NCBI RefSeq assembly: GCF_000745975.1
Contig: NZ_JQKJ01000009.1
Span: 1-64,000, forward strand
Direction: 5' to 3'
DNA from: Desulfobacter vibrioformis DSM 8776
GTDB lineage: Bacteria > Desulfobacterota > Desulfobacteria > Desulfobacterales > Desulfobacteraceae
DNA length: 64,000 nt
Program-made: the position numbers and the translations under genes
Part shown: piece by piece, positions 51,818 through 60,989 of the stretch
How the letters are laid out: every line of letters starts with the position of its first letter
Numbering within the stretch: position 1 is the stretch's first letter
Notes under the pieces: model-generated
Database searches by the model: none
What the model was told of the DNA's origin: nothing
What the model saw: only the letters and a program-made list of their open reading frames with translations

Positions 51818-53152
51818 ATGAAATTAACGATTATCGGAACCGGATATGTGGGCCTTGTCACGGGTGCATGTTTTTCTGAAATGGGAAGTCATGTGACGTG
51901 TGTGGACATTGACCGGGAAAAAATAGATAATTTGAAAAAAGGGATTCTTCCCATTTACGAACCAGGCCTTGAATCCATAGTCCTTAACAATTTTAAAGAA
52001 GGTACCCTTGAATTCACCACCAGCCTGGCCCAGGCCGCAAAGGATTGCAATGTGTTTTTCATTGCCGTGGGCACCCCGCCGGGGCCGGACGGCTCTGCTG
52101 ATCTGCGCTATGTGATGGAAGTGGCCCGGCAGATCGGTTCCGTTATTGAAGATTACGCCGTGATTGTGGATAAATCTACGGTGCCCGTGGGAACAGCTGA
52201 CAAGGTCAAGGCGCAGATCAGCAAAGCACTTGAAGCCCGGGGCGCAGCCATTGAATTCGATGTGGTATCAAATCCCGAATTTCTTAAAGAAGGGGCGGCT
52301 GTTATTGATTTTCTCAAGCCGGACCGGATTATTGTGGGCGCGGATTCCGACCGGGCTGCAAAGTTGATGCGCAGGCTGTATGCGCCTTTTTCAAGAAACC
52401 GGGACAAAATGTTATTCATGAATGTCAAAGATGCTGAAATGACAAAATATGCGGCCAACGCCATGCTGGCCACAAAGATTTCATTCATGAATGAGATATC
52501 CAATATGTGCGAGCGGTTGGGCGTGGATGTGGAGAACGTGCGCAAGGGGATTGGTTCAGACTCCCGCATCGGGTATTCATTTATCTATCCCGGTTGCGGA
52601 TACGGCGGGTCGTGTTTTCCCAAGGATGTCAAGGCCCTTGTGAAAACCGGTAAGGATGCAGGTTTCGCGCCTTCTCTTCTGGAATCGGTGGAGGCAAGGA
52701 ACAACCTGCAGAAACAGGTGCTTGGAGACAAGGTGATCCGCAGGTTCGGACAGGATTTGACCGGCAGGACATTCGGCATCTGGGGCCTGGCCTTTAAGCC
52801 CGGCACCGATGATATGCGCGAAGCGTCTTCCCGGGTATTGATTAAAACCCTTGTGGACGCAGGCGCCCGGATTAATGTATATGACCCTGTGGCCATGAAC
52901 CAGGCCAGAAAGGAGATTCCGGCCCAGGAGCAGGAAAAGATCAGTTTTGCCCAAGACCAGTATTCGGCCCTGGACAGTGCAGATGCCTGTATTCTGGTTA
53001 CAGAGTGGAAGGCTTTCAGGCAGCCGGATTTTAAAAAAATGGCATCTCTGATGAAAGAACCGATAATCTTTGACGGCAGAAACCAGTATGATCCTGGCGA
53101 AATAAAAGAAGCCGGGTTTGAGTATCACGGTATAGGACGGGAACTGGGATAG
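51818..53152 (+). CDS. ugd: UDP-glucose 6-dehydrogenase
   Basis: 444 aa. N-terminal IIGTGYVGLVTGACFSEMG (NAD site), IAVGTPPGPDGSADL, DKSTVPVGTAD and FLKEGAAVIDFLKPDRIIVG. The catalytic Cys is in YPGCGYGGSCFPKDVKAL. The C-terminal domain has WGLAFKPGTDDMREASS. It makes UDP-glucuronate, the substrate of the epimerase at 46.3 kb. The start has AAAGGTAGC upstream. Confidence 0.95.
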   Translation: MKLTIIGTGYVGLVTGACFSEMGSHVTCVDIDREKIDNLKKGILPIYEPGLESIVLNNFKEGTLEFTTSLAQAAKDCNVFFIAVGTPPGPDGSADLRYVMEVARQIGSVIEDYAVIVDKSTVPVGTADKVKAQISKALEARGAAIEFDVVSNPEFLKEGAAVIDFLKPDRIIVGADSDRAAKLMRRLYAPFSRNRDKMLFMNVKDAEMTKYAANAMLATKISFMNEISNMCERLGVDVENVRKGIGSDSRIGYSFIYPGCGYGGSCFPKDVKALVKTGKDAGFAPSLLESVEARNNLQKQVLGDKVIRRFGQDLTGRTFGIWGLAFKPGTDDMREASSRVLIKTLVDAGARINVYDPVAMNQARKEIPAQEQEKISFAQDQYSALDSADACILVTEWKAFRQPDFKKMASLMKEPIIFDGRNQYDPGEIKEAGFEYHGIGRELG

Positions 53153-53204
53153 TGCCATCAAATAGCCTTATCTTAATAAAAATTCACAGCAAAAGGAGAT
53201 ATTC

Positions 53205-54122
53205 ATGCGACTGGTGACCCGATCCGACTTTGACGGCCTTGGCTGTGCAGCCATTCTCAAAGAAAAAGGAATTATTGATGACATTAAATTTGTCCATCCC
53301 AAAGATATTCAGGACGGTAAAATTGAAGTAACTTGCGACGATATTCTGTCAAACATTCCTTTCGTGCCCGGTTGCGGTATCTGGTTTGATCACCACACAA
53401 GCGAACAGGAACGCAAGGCATTCGGCAACTTTGAAGGGGAGTGCGATCCTTTGGCACCAAGTGCCGCCCGGGTTGTTTACGAGTACTATGGCGGGCTGGA
53501 AAATTTTAAGAACAAGCACCTTGATGACCTGATTCATGCCGTTGATAAAGCAGATTCTGCCCAGTTTACAAAAGAGGAAATTCTCAATCCCGAGGGCTGG
53601 GTCCTTTTGTCTTTTATCATGGATCCCCGCACCGGCCTCGGGCGTTACAAGGATTATCGCATCAGCAACTACGCTTTGATGATGGATATGATTGATTACT
53701 GCCGCACCAAGACGGCTCAGGAGATCCTTGGGCTTCCGGATATCAAGGAACGTACCGTGCGGTATTTTGAACAGGACAAACTATTCCGTAAGATGCTCCT
53801 TGACAAAAGCCGCATGAAAGGCAATGTCGTGGTCCTTGACTTACGGGAACAGGATGAAATCTACACAGGCAACCGGTTCCTTTTATACAGCCTGTTTCCC
53901 GAGGCAAATATCTCCATGCAGATTATGTGGGGCTTCCAGCGCCAGAATATTGTCATCACCTGTGGTTACAGCATTCTCAACAACACCGCCACAGCCGATG
54001 TGGGATCTTTGATGCTTAAACATGGCGGCGGCGGCCACAGGCGTGTGGGAACCTGCCAGGTGCCCATTGATAGGGCAGACGATATTATCAAGGAAATTTT
54101 TGAAGAACTGAATATGAGGTAA
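53205..54122 (+). CDS. DHH-family phosphoesterase
   Basis: 305 aa. The DHH domain has RSDFDGLGCAAIL (motif I) and WFDHHTSEQ (motif III DHH). The C-terminal DHHA1-type domain ends GGGGHRRVGTCQVP. Such proteins are exopolyphosphatase-like, cyclic-dinucleotide or nanoRNA phosphodiesterases. Size and the absence of membrane segments suggest a soluble NrnA-like or exopolyphosphatase-like enzyme. AAAAGGAGATATTC gives a strong ribosome-binding site. A terminator follows directly. Confidence 0.87.
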   Translation: MRLVTRSDFDGLGCAAILKEKGIIDDIKFVHPKDIQDGKIEVTCDDILSNIPFVPGCGIWFDHHTSEQERKAFGNFEGECDPLAPSAARVVYEYYGGLENFKNKHLDDLIHAVDKADSAQFTKEEILNPEGWVLLSFIMDPRTGLGRYKDYRISNYALMMDMIDYCRTKTAQEILGLPDIKERTVRYFEQDKLFRKMLLDKSRMKGNVVVLDLREQDEIYTGNRFLLYSLFPEANISMQIMWGFQRQNIVITCGYSILNNTATADVGSLMLKHGGGGHRRVGTCQVPIDRADDIIKEIFEELNMR

Positions 54123-54147
54123 GCTGATCACACTTATAGCAAGACCC

Positions 54148-54187
54148 TTAGGGCCCGGCCTGATTTCAGGCAGGGCCTTAAATTTTT
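54148..54187 (+). terminator. Terminator after the DHH gene
   Basis: TAGGGCCCGGCCTGA pairs imperfectly with TCAGGCAGGGCCTTA around a TT loop (54149-54180) and runs into AAATTTTT. It lies about 25 bases past the stop. Confidence 0.75.
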
Positions 54188-54757
54188 CACATCATGTAAT
54201 TTCAACCGCCAGTTACAGCCGTTTATTCTAAAATGAAAATGTATAAAAAATATACAATGTAAAATTTGCATTTGTGTCGTTCGTTTGATGTTTATTTTTC
54301 CTTAACTACTTAATATTATATTGTTTTTTTACAAAACATTCTTTTGTAATATCTATAAAAACAAAAAGCGTATGTGTTGATATTTTACAATTAACGGCAC
54401 CATTCATGGCAAACTGTGTAAAAAACATACATTTGTGAGATGTCATATGGCAATGCACACATTATCTTTTTTAGACAGAATCATAACAGTTTCATAAAAA
54501 AAATTTATTGAATTATAAAATCAGTTGATTAAATATTAAAATGACTTTCTGGCATGAATATCGCATAGTTCGCATAGTTATTGATTTCGTATTTCAAATC
54601 GTGTGGTTCATAATCCAACTGCACCGGTGTTGAGTTGATATACCAGTTCAAGGAAGAAATTAAAAAGGGAGTATAAAGAACGTACAACACAACATGTGTG
54701 TTTATGCCGTGTCGTTGGCGGTTGTTCCTATATTAATAATTTAAAAGAGAGGCGTTT
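54188..54757. other. Long AT-rich leader before the SET-domain operon
   Basis: 570 bases, more AT-rich than either side, with no gene on either strand. It contains many short A/T runs that could be bent DNA, a candidate sigma-54 promoter (next entry), and tandem CGCATAGTT repeats at 54562-54579. Such a leader suits binding of an enhancer protein upstream of a sigma-54 promoter. Confidence 0.5.
54550..54565 (+). promoter_or_regulatory. Candidate sigma-54 promoter
   Basis: TGGCATGAATATCGCA has the invariant GG (54551-54552) and GC (54563-54564) with the required ten bases between, close to TGGCAC-N5-TTGC. The -12 half (TCGCA) is weaker than consensus. It is about 190 bases before the SET gene, oriented towards it. 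A sigma-54 activator gene ends the cluster, which makes the site plausible but not proven. Confidence 0.4.
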
Positions 54758-55234
54758 ATGATTTACCCCAATGAATATGAGCTTGAAGCGGGCAGAAATT
54801 ATCCGCGCAACAAAGATTTTACGGTTAACCATTGTGAAACAAAAGGCTGCGGCATTTATGTAAAACGAAATTTTAAAAAAGGGGAGATGGTGGCAAGGAT
54901 GGCCGGGATCACCGTGCCGTATATTCTTCAGCACACCCTTCAGATCAGCCCCTTTCTCCATCTTTATGACCCACACTTTACAGGGCTTTTGCTGCACTCG
55001 TGTGATCCGCTTGTCTCCCTGGATATGAATACGCTTGAAATATGGGCATTGCAGGATATTCAGAAAGGTGAGGCCCTGACAATGGATTATGCCCAGACAG
55101 AGGACAAATTATTTAAACAGTTTCCCTGTTCATGTGGTGCGATCAACTGCCGCAAGTGGGTGACCGGCCGAAAAGAATCGATCAATGAAGCAGGCCGGCA
55201 ATACCTTCTCGAGCTGGAAAGGAAGTGTGGATGA
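54758..55234 (+). CDS. SET-domain protein (lysine methyltransferase-like)
   Basis: 158 aa, a compact SET domain. KGCGIYVKRNFKKGEMVARM is the SAM-binding GxG strand. LLLHSCDPLVSLDM stands for the NHSCxPN motif (Asn replaced by Leu). GEALTMDYAQTEDKLF holds the catalytic Tyr region, and CSCGAINCRKWVTG is a post-SET cysteine cluster. The fold is therefore complete but slightly unusual. SET proteins are uncommon in bacteria. It heads an operon: its stop overlaps the next ATG. The target may be a protein lysine or a small amine related to the following enzymes. AAGAGAGGCG precedes the ATG. Confidence 0.85.
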   Translation: MIYPNEYELEAGRNYPRNKDFTVNHCETKGCGIYVKRNFKKGEMVARMAGITVPYILQHTLQISPFLHLYDPHFTGLLLHSCDPLVSLDMNTLEIWALQDIQKGEALTMDYAQTEDKLFKQFPCSCGAINCRKWVTGRKESINEAGRQYLLELERKCG

Positions 55235-56451
55235 AGCCACAAAACAAGCGTTTGTGGTGGGAAAGACAGGATTTGTGTTACCAGGACGGGGTGTTGTTCT
55301 TTGCCGGAAAACCAGTGACTGATTTAATCCGCACAACCGGCACGCCGGCTTTCTTTTACAATGGAAGGCGGATGTTGCAAAATATCGGTCGGCTGCATAA
55401 GGCATTAGATCATGCGTTAGACCAACCGGGCGCCCATAAAATTTTTTATGCCATAAAAGCCAACCGGTTTGCCCCTGTGCTGACATACATTAAAAACGGG
55501 GCAAAATGCGGCGTGGATGTCTGTTCTCCCTGCGAATTGTTACATGCTTTTTCCTGCGGTTTCAATTGCAATGACATTTCATATACAGCCCACGCCATGA
55601 CAGATGATGAACTCAAGCTGTTGGCCGACAATCCGGATGTGGCTTTAAACTGCGACTCCTTGAGCACGATCCGGCGATTGGCCAGGTTCTGTTCCCACCG
55701 GAAAATCGGCATCCGTGTCAACCCGGCCATGGGGATTGGCTATAAAGATAATGAAACCCTGAAATACAGCGGCGATAAAACCACCAAGTTCGGCATTTAC
55801 AAGGAACAGTTTGACGATGCATTACAGCTTGCTGAAAAAAACAATTTTATCGTGGATACCATTCATTTCCATACCGGATGCGGATATTTGAACAATCAGT
55901 TATCCTTGTTCAATGAGATCTTACATGCAACACACTGGTTTTTAGATCAGGTGAAAGATCTGGCTTTCGTTAATCTTGGCGGGGGCCTGGGTGTTCCCCA
56001 TGATATGGATGACGCGCAATTGGATCTGGATGCCTGGGCATCGGTTATCAATTCCCATTTCGGCGGCAAAGGCATCACTGTCTGTGTTGAACCCGGGGAT
56101 TATATTGCCAAAGACAGTGGCATTCTGGTTTTAGAGGTGAACACTGTCGAGAAAAAGCGCAACACTGATTTTGTCAGTGTGAACGGTGGATTTAACCTGG
56201 CCATTGAACCGGCGTTTTATGGGCTGCCCTGCGAGCCTGTTGTACTGACGCAAAAAACGGACAAAATGAAACCTGTGACGATTGTAGGCAATATCAACGA
56301 GGCCCTGGATGTATGGAAAAACAATTTTTCCATGCCGGATCAGATTAAAGAGAAAGATCCGCTTGTTTTTATCAATGCCGGTGGATATGCCTCATCCATG
56401 ATGTCCGATCATTGTATGCGGGGACAGGTATCGGAAAATTTACTGGTATAA
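55231..56451 (+). CDS. Fold-type III PLP enzyme (diaminopimelate/ornithine decarboxylase-like)
   Basis: 406 aa from the ATG overlapping the SET stop (ATGA); the frame is open two codons earlier. The PLP lysine lies in KIFYAIKANRFAPVL. HFHTGCGYLNN and NLGGGLGVPHD bind the phosphate, and VCVEPGDYIAKDSGIL is the Arg/Glu strand of the family. The C-terminal IFINAGGYASSMM-like segment is normal. The segment that usually reads GPxCxxxD reads VGNINEALDVW, so the acid Cys of decarboxylases is Asn here while the Asp is kept. It may decarboxylate an unusual amino acid or act without decarboxylation. Confidence 0.85.
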   Translation: MKPQNKRLWWERQDLCYQDGVLFFAGKPVTDLIRTTGTPAFFYNGRRMLQNIGRLHKALDHALDQPGAHKIFYAIKANRFAPVLTYIKNGAKCGVDVCSPCELLHAFSCGFNCNDISYTAHAMTDDELKLLADNPDVALNCDSLSTIRRLARFCSHRKIGIRVNPAMGIGYKDNETLKYSGDKTTKFGIYKEQFDDALQLAEKNNFIVDTIHFHTGCGYLNNQLSLFNEILHATHWFLDQVKDLAFVNLGGGLGVPHDMDDAQLDLDAWASVINSHFGGKGITVCVEPGDYIAKDSGILVLEVNTVEKKRNTDFVSVNGGFNLAIEPAFYGLPCEPVVLTQKTDKMKPVTIVGNINEALDVWKNNFSMPDQIKEKDPLVFINAGGYASSMMSDHCMRGQVSENLLV

Positions 56452-56460
56452 AAGGCGATT

Positions 56461-57852
56461 ATGAATTTGAAAGCAAAACGTATACATTGTGCGGCTAAAG
56501 AGGCGACGCTTGCTGAAATAGATAAAAAACACATTATCCATCCGTGGTCGGATTTAGGCAGTGATGCCCGGTCCATGATCATTGAATCCGGTAAAGGGAT
56601 TCATGTGTTTGACAATGAAGGCAACCAATATATTGATTCGATCTCAGGCATGTGGTGTGTGAATCTGGGGTACGCAAATGAAGAGATGGCAGAAGCTATT
56701 GCCGACCAGTGTATTCGCCTGGTTTATTATACCCCCTTCGGGGCCATGGCAAGCCCGCCGTCCATCGAACTTGCACATCAACTGAGCCAGTTAACCCCTG
56801 GGGATCTTAATCATTTTCAATTTACAACCAGCGGGTCAACGGCGGTTGAATCCGCAATCCGGTTTGTTCATTACTATTTTAACTGCCTGGACCAGCCCGA
56901 AAAAAAACATATTATTTATCGTGAAAATGCCTATCACGGCAGTACCTATTTAAGTGCCTCGCTGAACGGCAAAAAATGCGACCGAAGCTACTTTCATTAC
57001 ATCACCGATATTGTCCACGCCATCCCTGATCCCAATCCGTATAAAAGAGAGCCAGGCATGAGTGTTGAAGATTTCTGCGATCTTCGGGTCCGTGAACTTG
57101 AAGAAAAGATTTTAGCGCTCGGGCCGGACAAAGCCGCATGTTTTATTGCCGAACCCGTCATGGGGTCAGGCGGCGTGATTGTTCCGCCGCCAGGGTATCA
57201 TAAAAGAACCTTGGATATCTGCAGAAAATATGACGTGCTGTATATCTCAGACGAAGTGGTCACAGCATTCGGGCGTCTGGGGCACCATTTCGCCTCTGAA
57301 GATGTTTTCGATATTGTTCCGGATATCATTACCGTGGCCAAGGGGATCTCTTCGGGGTATCAGCCTTTGGGGGCTGCCATCATATCCGAAAAGCTGATGA
57401 ATCGTATCAGCGGAGCATCGGCAAGGCAGAATTCATATTACACAAACGGATTTACCTATTCCGGGCATCCGGTGGCCTGCGCTGCGGCCCTGAAATATCT
57501 TGAAATCATGGACCGGGACAACATCAATGAACATGTCCGGGAAGTTGGCCCCTATTTCATGCAACGCCTGGCGGAACTCAAGTCGTTTCCCATTGTCGGC
57601 GATGTCAGAGGCCTTTGTTTAATGGCGTGTGTGGAATGTGTGGTGTCAGACGATGAGGACGAAAACATCGCTGTTGCGCAACGCGTGGATGAATTTTGCC
57701 AGGAAAAAGGGCTCATTGTCCGGCCCTATGAAAATTTATGCATATTATCTCCGCCGTTAATTATCGATAAATCCGGCATTGATCAGATTGTGGATATTTT
57801 AAGGGACAGTATTATCGCGACAATGGATGAAATAAACAAGGAGGCCAGGTGA
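56461..57852 (+). CDS. Class III aminotransferase
   Basis: 463 aa. SISGMWCVNLGYANEEMAEA, TTSGSTAVESAIRF, YRENAYHGSTYLSASLNG, ISDEVVTAFGRLGHHFA (PLP Asp) and ITVAKGISSGYQPLGAAI (PLP Lys) give a complete omega-aminotransferase. The family moves terminal amino groups of diamines or beta/gamma amino acids to pyruvate or 2-oxoglutarate. The natural substrate is probably the product of the PLP enzyme upstream. Stop and next start overlap (TGATGG). Confidence 0.92.
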   Translation: MNLKAKRIHCAAKEATLAEIDKKHIIHPWSDLGSDARSMIIESGKGIHVFDNEGNQYIDSISGMWCVNLGYANEEMAEAIADQCIRLVYYTPFGAMASPPSIELAHQLSQLTPGDLNHFQFTTSGSTAVESAIRFVHYYFNCLDQPEKKHIIYRENAYHGSTYLSASLNGKKCDRSYFHYITDIVHAIPDPNPYKREPGMSVEDFCDLRVRELEEKILALGPDKAACFIAEPVMGSGGVIVPPPGYHKRTLDICRKYDVLYISDEVVTAFGRLGHHFASEDVFDIVPDIITVAKGISSGYQPLGAAIISEKLMNRISGASARQNSYYTNGFTYSGHPVACAAALKYLEIMDRDNINEHVREVGPYFMQRLAELKSFPIVGDVRGLCLMACVECVVSDDEDENIAVAQRVDEFCQEKGLIVRPYENLCILSPPLIIDKSGIDQIVDILRDSIIATMDEINKEAR

Positions 57853-59261
57853 TGGAAAAAATAGAGACCCATCTTTTAATAAATGGAAATATCGTGGATG
57901 GGGAAGCGGAAAAAACATCTCTTTTCAGTCCGGAAAATAACGAATTTATAGTTGATGTGCCATGTGCGACCACAGCCCAGGTCGATCTGGCGGTGGATGC
58001 CGCCAATGCAGCGTTTCCGGCTTGGAAAAGAAAATCATTTGCTGACAGGGCCACGGTTTTATATAAATTTGCCGATCGCATTGATGAAAAAGCACAACTT
58101 TTGGCAAAACTTGAATCTCTGAACTGCGGTAAACCCTTTCAGCGAATGCTGGAAGATGAAATGCCGGCCATTTCCGATCATTTCAGGTTTTTTGCAGGCG
58201 CCTGCCGCTGCATGTCCGGCAGTGCCGCAGGTGAATATCTTGAAGGCTTCACCAGCATGATCCGCAGGGATCCGGTGGGCGTGGTGGGCCAGATCGCCCC
58301 CTGGAACTATCCTTTGATGATGGCGGCCTGGAAAATTGCCCCGGCCCTGGCCGCCGGAAATACGGTGGTATTCAAGCCGTCCGAATGCACACCCCTGACC
58401 ATGCTTGGGTTGGTGGAAGATATCAAGGAGCTGTTTCCTGCCGGTGTACTTAATATTGTAACGGGTAAAGGCAGTGTTATCGGAAAACACATTGCCGGGC
58501 ATGAAAAAATCCAGATGGTTTCAGTGACCGGTTCCGTCAATACCGGTAAACAGGTGCTGGCCTCTGCCACATCCAATGTAAAGCGCACCCATTTGGAGCT
58601 AGGGGGTAAGGCCCCGGTCATTGCATTTGATGATTGTGATATCGATGATCTGGTGGAAAATATGACATTGTGGGGATATTACAATGCAGGGCAGGATTGT
58701 ACTGCAGCCTGTCGCTTGTATGTTCAGGACAAGATCTACCCGGAAGTGGTTGAAAAGCTGACTGCAGCCGTTAAAAGCATTGACGTCAATGATATCGGGC
58801 CGTTAATTTCTGCAGAACAACGGGAGATTGTCAGCAGCTTTGTTGAGCGTGCCAAAAAGGTTCCGCATTTGAAAATTGTTGCCGGCGGCAATAAAATTGA
58901 CCGCGGATATTTCTATGAACCCACCCTGATCATTGATGCCCGTCAGGATGACGAAGTGGTTCAGGAGGAGATTTTCGGGCCGGTGGTTTCCGTCACCCGG
59001 TTCAACGATGCTGATCAGGCCATTGAATGGGCCAATGATTGCAAATATGGCCTGGCATCCTCAATCTGGACCAGGGATATCGAAAAAGCGCACAGGGTAT
59101 CATCCATGCTTCAGTTTGGTGTGACATGGATTAATACATATTTTATGTATGCATCCGAGATGCCCCATGGTGGATTTAAAATGTCCGGATACGGCAAGGA
59201 TCTTTCAATGTACGGACTGGAAGATTACACGGTTGTCCGGCATATTATGGTGAAAATGTAA
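57852..59261 (+). CDS. Aldehyde dehydrogenase (aminoaldehyde/betaine-aldehyde type)
   Basis: 469 aa; the frame also offers a GTG one codon earlier. GQIAPWNYPLMMAAWKIAPA, NTVVFKPSECTPLT, VTGSVNTGKQVLA, HLELGGKAPVI (Glu) and NAGQDCTAACRLYV (catalytic Cys) are intact. The Cys context and MSGYGKDLSMYGLEDYTVVRH ending match aminoaldehyde dehydrogenases such as gamma-aminobutyraldehyde dehydrogenase. It would oxidise the aldehyde formed by the aminotransferase to an omega-amino acid. It ends the enzymatic part of the operon. Confidence 0.92.
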   Translation: MEKIETHLLINGNIVDGEAEKTSLFSPENNEFIVDVPCATTAQVDLAVDAANAAFPAWKRKSFADRATVLYKFADRIDEKAQLLAKLESLNCGKPFQRMLEDEMPAISDHFRFFAGACRCMSGSAAGEYLEGFTSMIRRDPVGVVGQIAPWNYPLMMAAWKIAPALAAGNTVVFKPSECTPLTMLGLVEDIKELFPAGVLNIVTGKGSVIGKHIAGHEKIQMVSVTGSVNTGKQVLASATSNVKRTHLELGGKAPVIAFDDCDIDDLVENMTLWGYYNAGQDCTAACRLYVQDKIYPEVVEKLTAAVKSIDVNDIGPLISAEQREIVSSFVERAKKVPHLKIVAGGNKIDRGYFYEPTLIIDARQDDEVVQEEIFGPVVSVTRFNDADQAIEWANDCKYGLASSIWTRDIEKAHRVSSMLQFGVTWINTYFMYASEMPHGGFKMSGYGKDLSMYGLEDYTVVRHIMVKM

Positions 59262-59273
59262 AACCCCCCATTT

Positions 59274-59328
59274 TAAAAGATAAAAACAGATGGATATATG
59301 CGGTTATTCATCTGCTTTTATGCTTTTC
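59274..59328 (+). terminator. Terminator after the SET-ALDH operon
   Basis: AAAAG, ATAAAAACAGATG on the left and CATCTGCTTTTATGCTTTT on the right form an imperfect stem of about 17 pairs with a 16-base loop, ending in T runs. It separates the enzyme genes from the regulator. Confidence 0.6.
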
Positions 59329-59512
59329 AAAGGTGTGTGCAGTTTATGCACATGCCTTGTTTTTTATCCCCTTGAAATCTCGATTAATTAATGGTAGTTC
59401 ATAAGAAATTTGTCGGAACATTCTTAGGAAACGAGTTCAATTTTGTGCATATCTTTTACAATCTGTTGGTTTTTTACCCGCTGGGCAACCTTGACAAAAG
59501 TGCTGGAATCCA

Positions 59513-60901
59513 ATGGATAACCCAGACGACCCCATCCGCGTTCTGTGTGTGGATAAGGGTAAACTGCTCGCAGACCAGGTCAAGGAAGTATTTAATGAAG
59601 ACCAGGTCACCATCGACTTTGAAAGAAGTCTTGAAACTGTTGTGGACCGGTTTGAAAAAGAGCGGTTTGATCTGATGCTCTTTTCCGGATCCATGGCCAG
59701 GAATCAGCAGTCAGACGCCTTGGATATCCTGGAACTGATCTCAGCCAAATGTCCCCAGACCCAGATTTTGCTGTTCATGCCACCAGGCGCCCTGAAGTTT
59801 GCCAATCTTGGGCTGCGGGCCGGGGCCTATCACTATTCCACCCTGCCCATCAGCAACGAGGAACTCAAGTTGCTCATGGGGTCCGCCATTCAGGCCCAAC
59901 CCCAATTGGGGCCCAATATGCTTTTAAAGTCCGAGGCAGAGAAAACAACCTTTGAAAGCATGGTCGGCAGATCCTCGGTGATGCAGAAGACCTACCGGCA
60001 GATCCGTCAGGCCGCAGCCACAGATATTCCCGTCCTGATTTCAGGCGAAACCGGTACGGGCAAAGAATTGGTGGCCCAGGCAATTCATGAACTGAGCACC
60101 AGGGCCCAGGCCCCTTGCATTCCGGTCCATATTGCTTCCCTTCCCCAGGATCTGGTGGCCAGCGAGCTGTTCGGACATGTAGCCGGCGCCTTTACCGGGG
60201 CCTCCAGGCTGAGGAAAGGGTGTTTTGAACAAGCAGAGGGAGGAACCGTATTTCTGGACGAGATCGGTACCATTGATCAGAGGATGCAGGTCAGCCTGCT
60301 CAGGCTTTTAGAGACCAGTGAATTTTCCAGGATCGGCAGTCAGGAGAGCCGGAAAGCCAATGCCCGGGTGATTGCCGCCACCAATTCAAACCTTGAAGAT
60401 GAGGTCCGGCTGGGCAACTTCAGACAGGATCTGTATTACAGACTGGATGTCCTGAGCATTGAAATGCCGCCTCTGCGGGAACGCAACGGCGACATCCCCC
60501 TGCTGGTGAGCCACTTTATCAAACAGGCCTGCGACGGTTTCAAGAAAAATATCCGGGGCATGTCTTCGGATTTTATCAACTGCGTTGAGGCCTATCCCTG
60601 GCCGGGCAACGTCAGGGAACTGAAAAACGCCATCCAGAGTGCGGTTATCTCTGCCACAGAAGATGTTCTCAGGACCGGCAACCTGCCCGGCCGGGTCAGC
60701 CAGAACCAGGACCGGGAGACCCGGATGACCATCCGTGTGGGGATGACGCTGGCCCAGGTAGAAAAAGAATTGATTATCCGGACCCTGGACCACACCGGAG
60801 GAAACCGGTCCCGGACCAGCGAGATCCTGGGCATTTCCCGGCGGTCTTTGTATAATAAAATGGACCGTTACGGGCTGAGCATGAAATTTCCAAAAATATA
60901 A
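59513..60901 (+). CDS. Sigma-54-dependent activator with degenerate receiver domain
   Basis: 462 aa. Residues about 8-125 have a receiver fold ([20 protein letters not shown]) but not the phosphorylation site. The usual Asp pair reads VDK, the phospho-Asp position reads LMLFSGSMA, and the KP motif reads TLPIS. The AAA+ domain (about 150-385) is complete: Walker [18 protein letters not shown], the GAFTGA loop for sigma-54 contact, Walker [12 protein letters not shown], and arginine finger region [19 protein letters not shown] Fis-type HTH ends the protein ([26 protein letters not shown]). It probably activates the adjacent operon without phosphorylation. Confidence 0.9.
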   Translation: MDNPDDPIRVLCVDKGKLLADQVKEVFNEDQVTIDFERSLETVVDRFEKERFDLMLFSGSMARNQQSDALDILELISAKCPQTQILLFMPPGALKFANLGLRAGAYHYSTLPISNEELKLLMGSAIQAQPQLGPNMLLKSEAEKTTFESMVGRSSVMQKTYRQIRQAAATDIPVLISGETGTGKELVAQAIHELSTRAQAPCIPVHIASLPQDLVASELFGHVAGAFTGASRLRKGCFEQAEGGTVFLDEIGTIDQRMQVSLLRLLETSEFSRIGSQESRKANARVIAATNSNLEDEVRLGNFRQDLYYRLDVLSIEMPPLRERNGDIPLLVSHFIKQACDGFKKNIRGMSSDFINCVEAYPWPGNVRELKNAIQSAVISATEDVLRTGNLPGRVSQNQDRETRMTIRVGMTLAQVEKELIIRTLDHTGGNRSRTSEILGISRRSLYNKMDRYGLSMKFPKI

Positions 60902-60989
60902 CACTGCAATGTCATTCATGTTATATTGAGGGTAACGAACTGAATTATTCGGGTTAAAAATTATTATTTATCCATCAGGAGGCAAGTTT

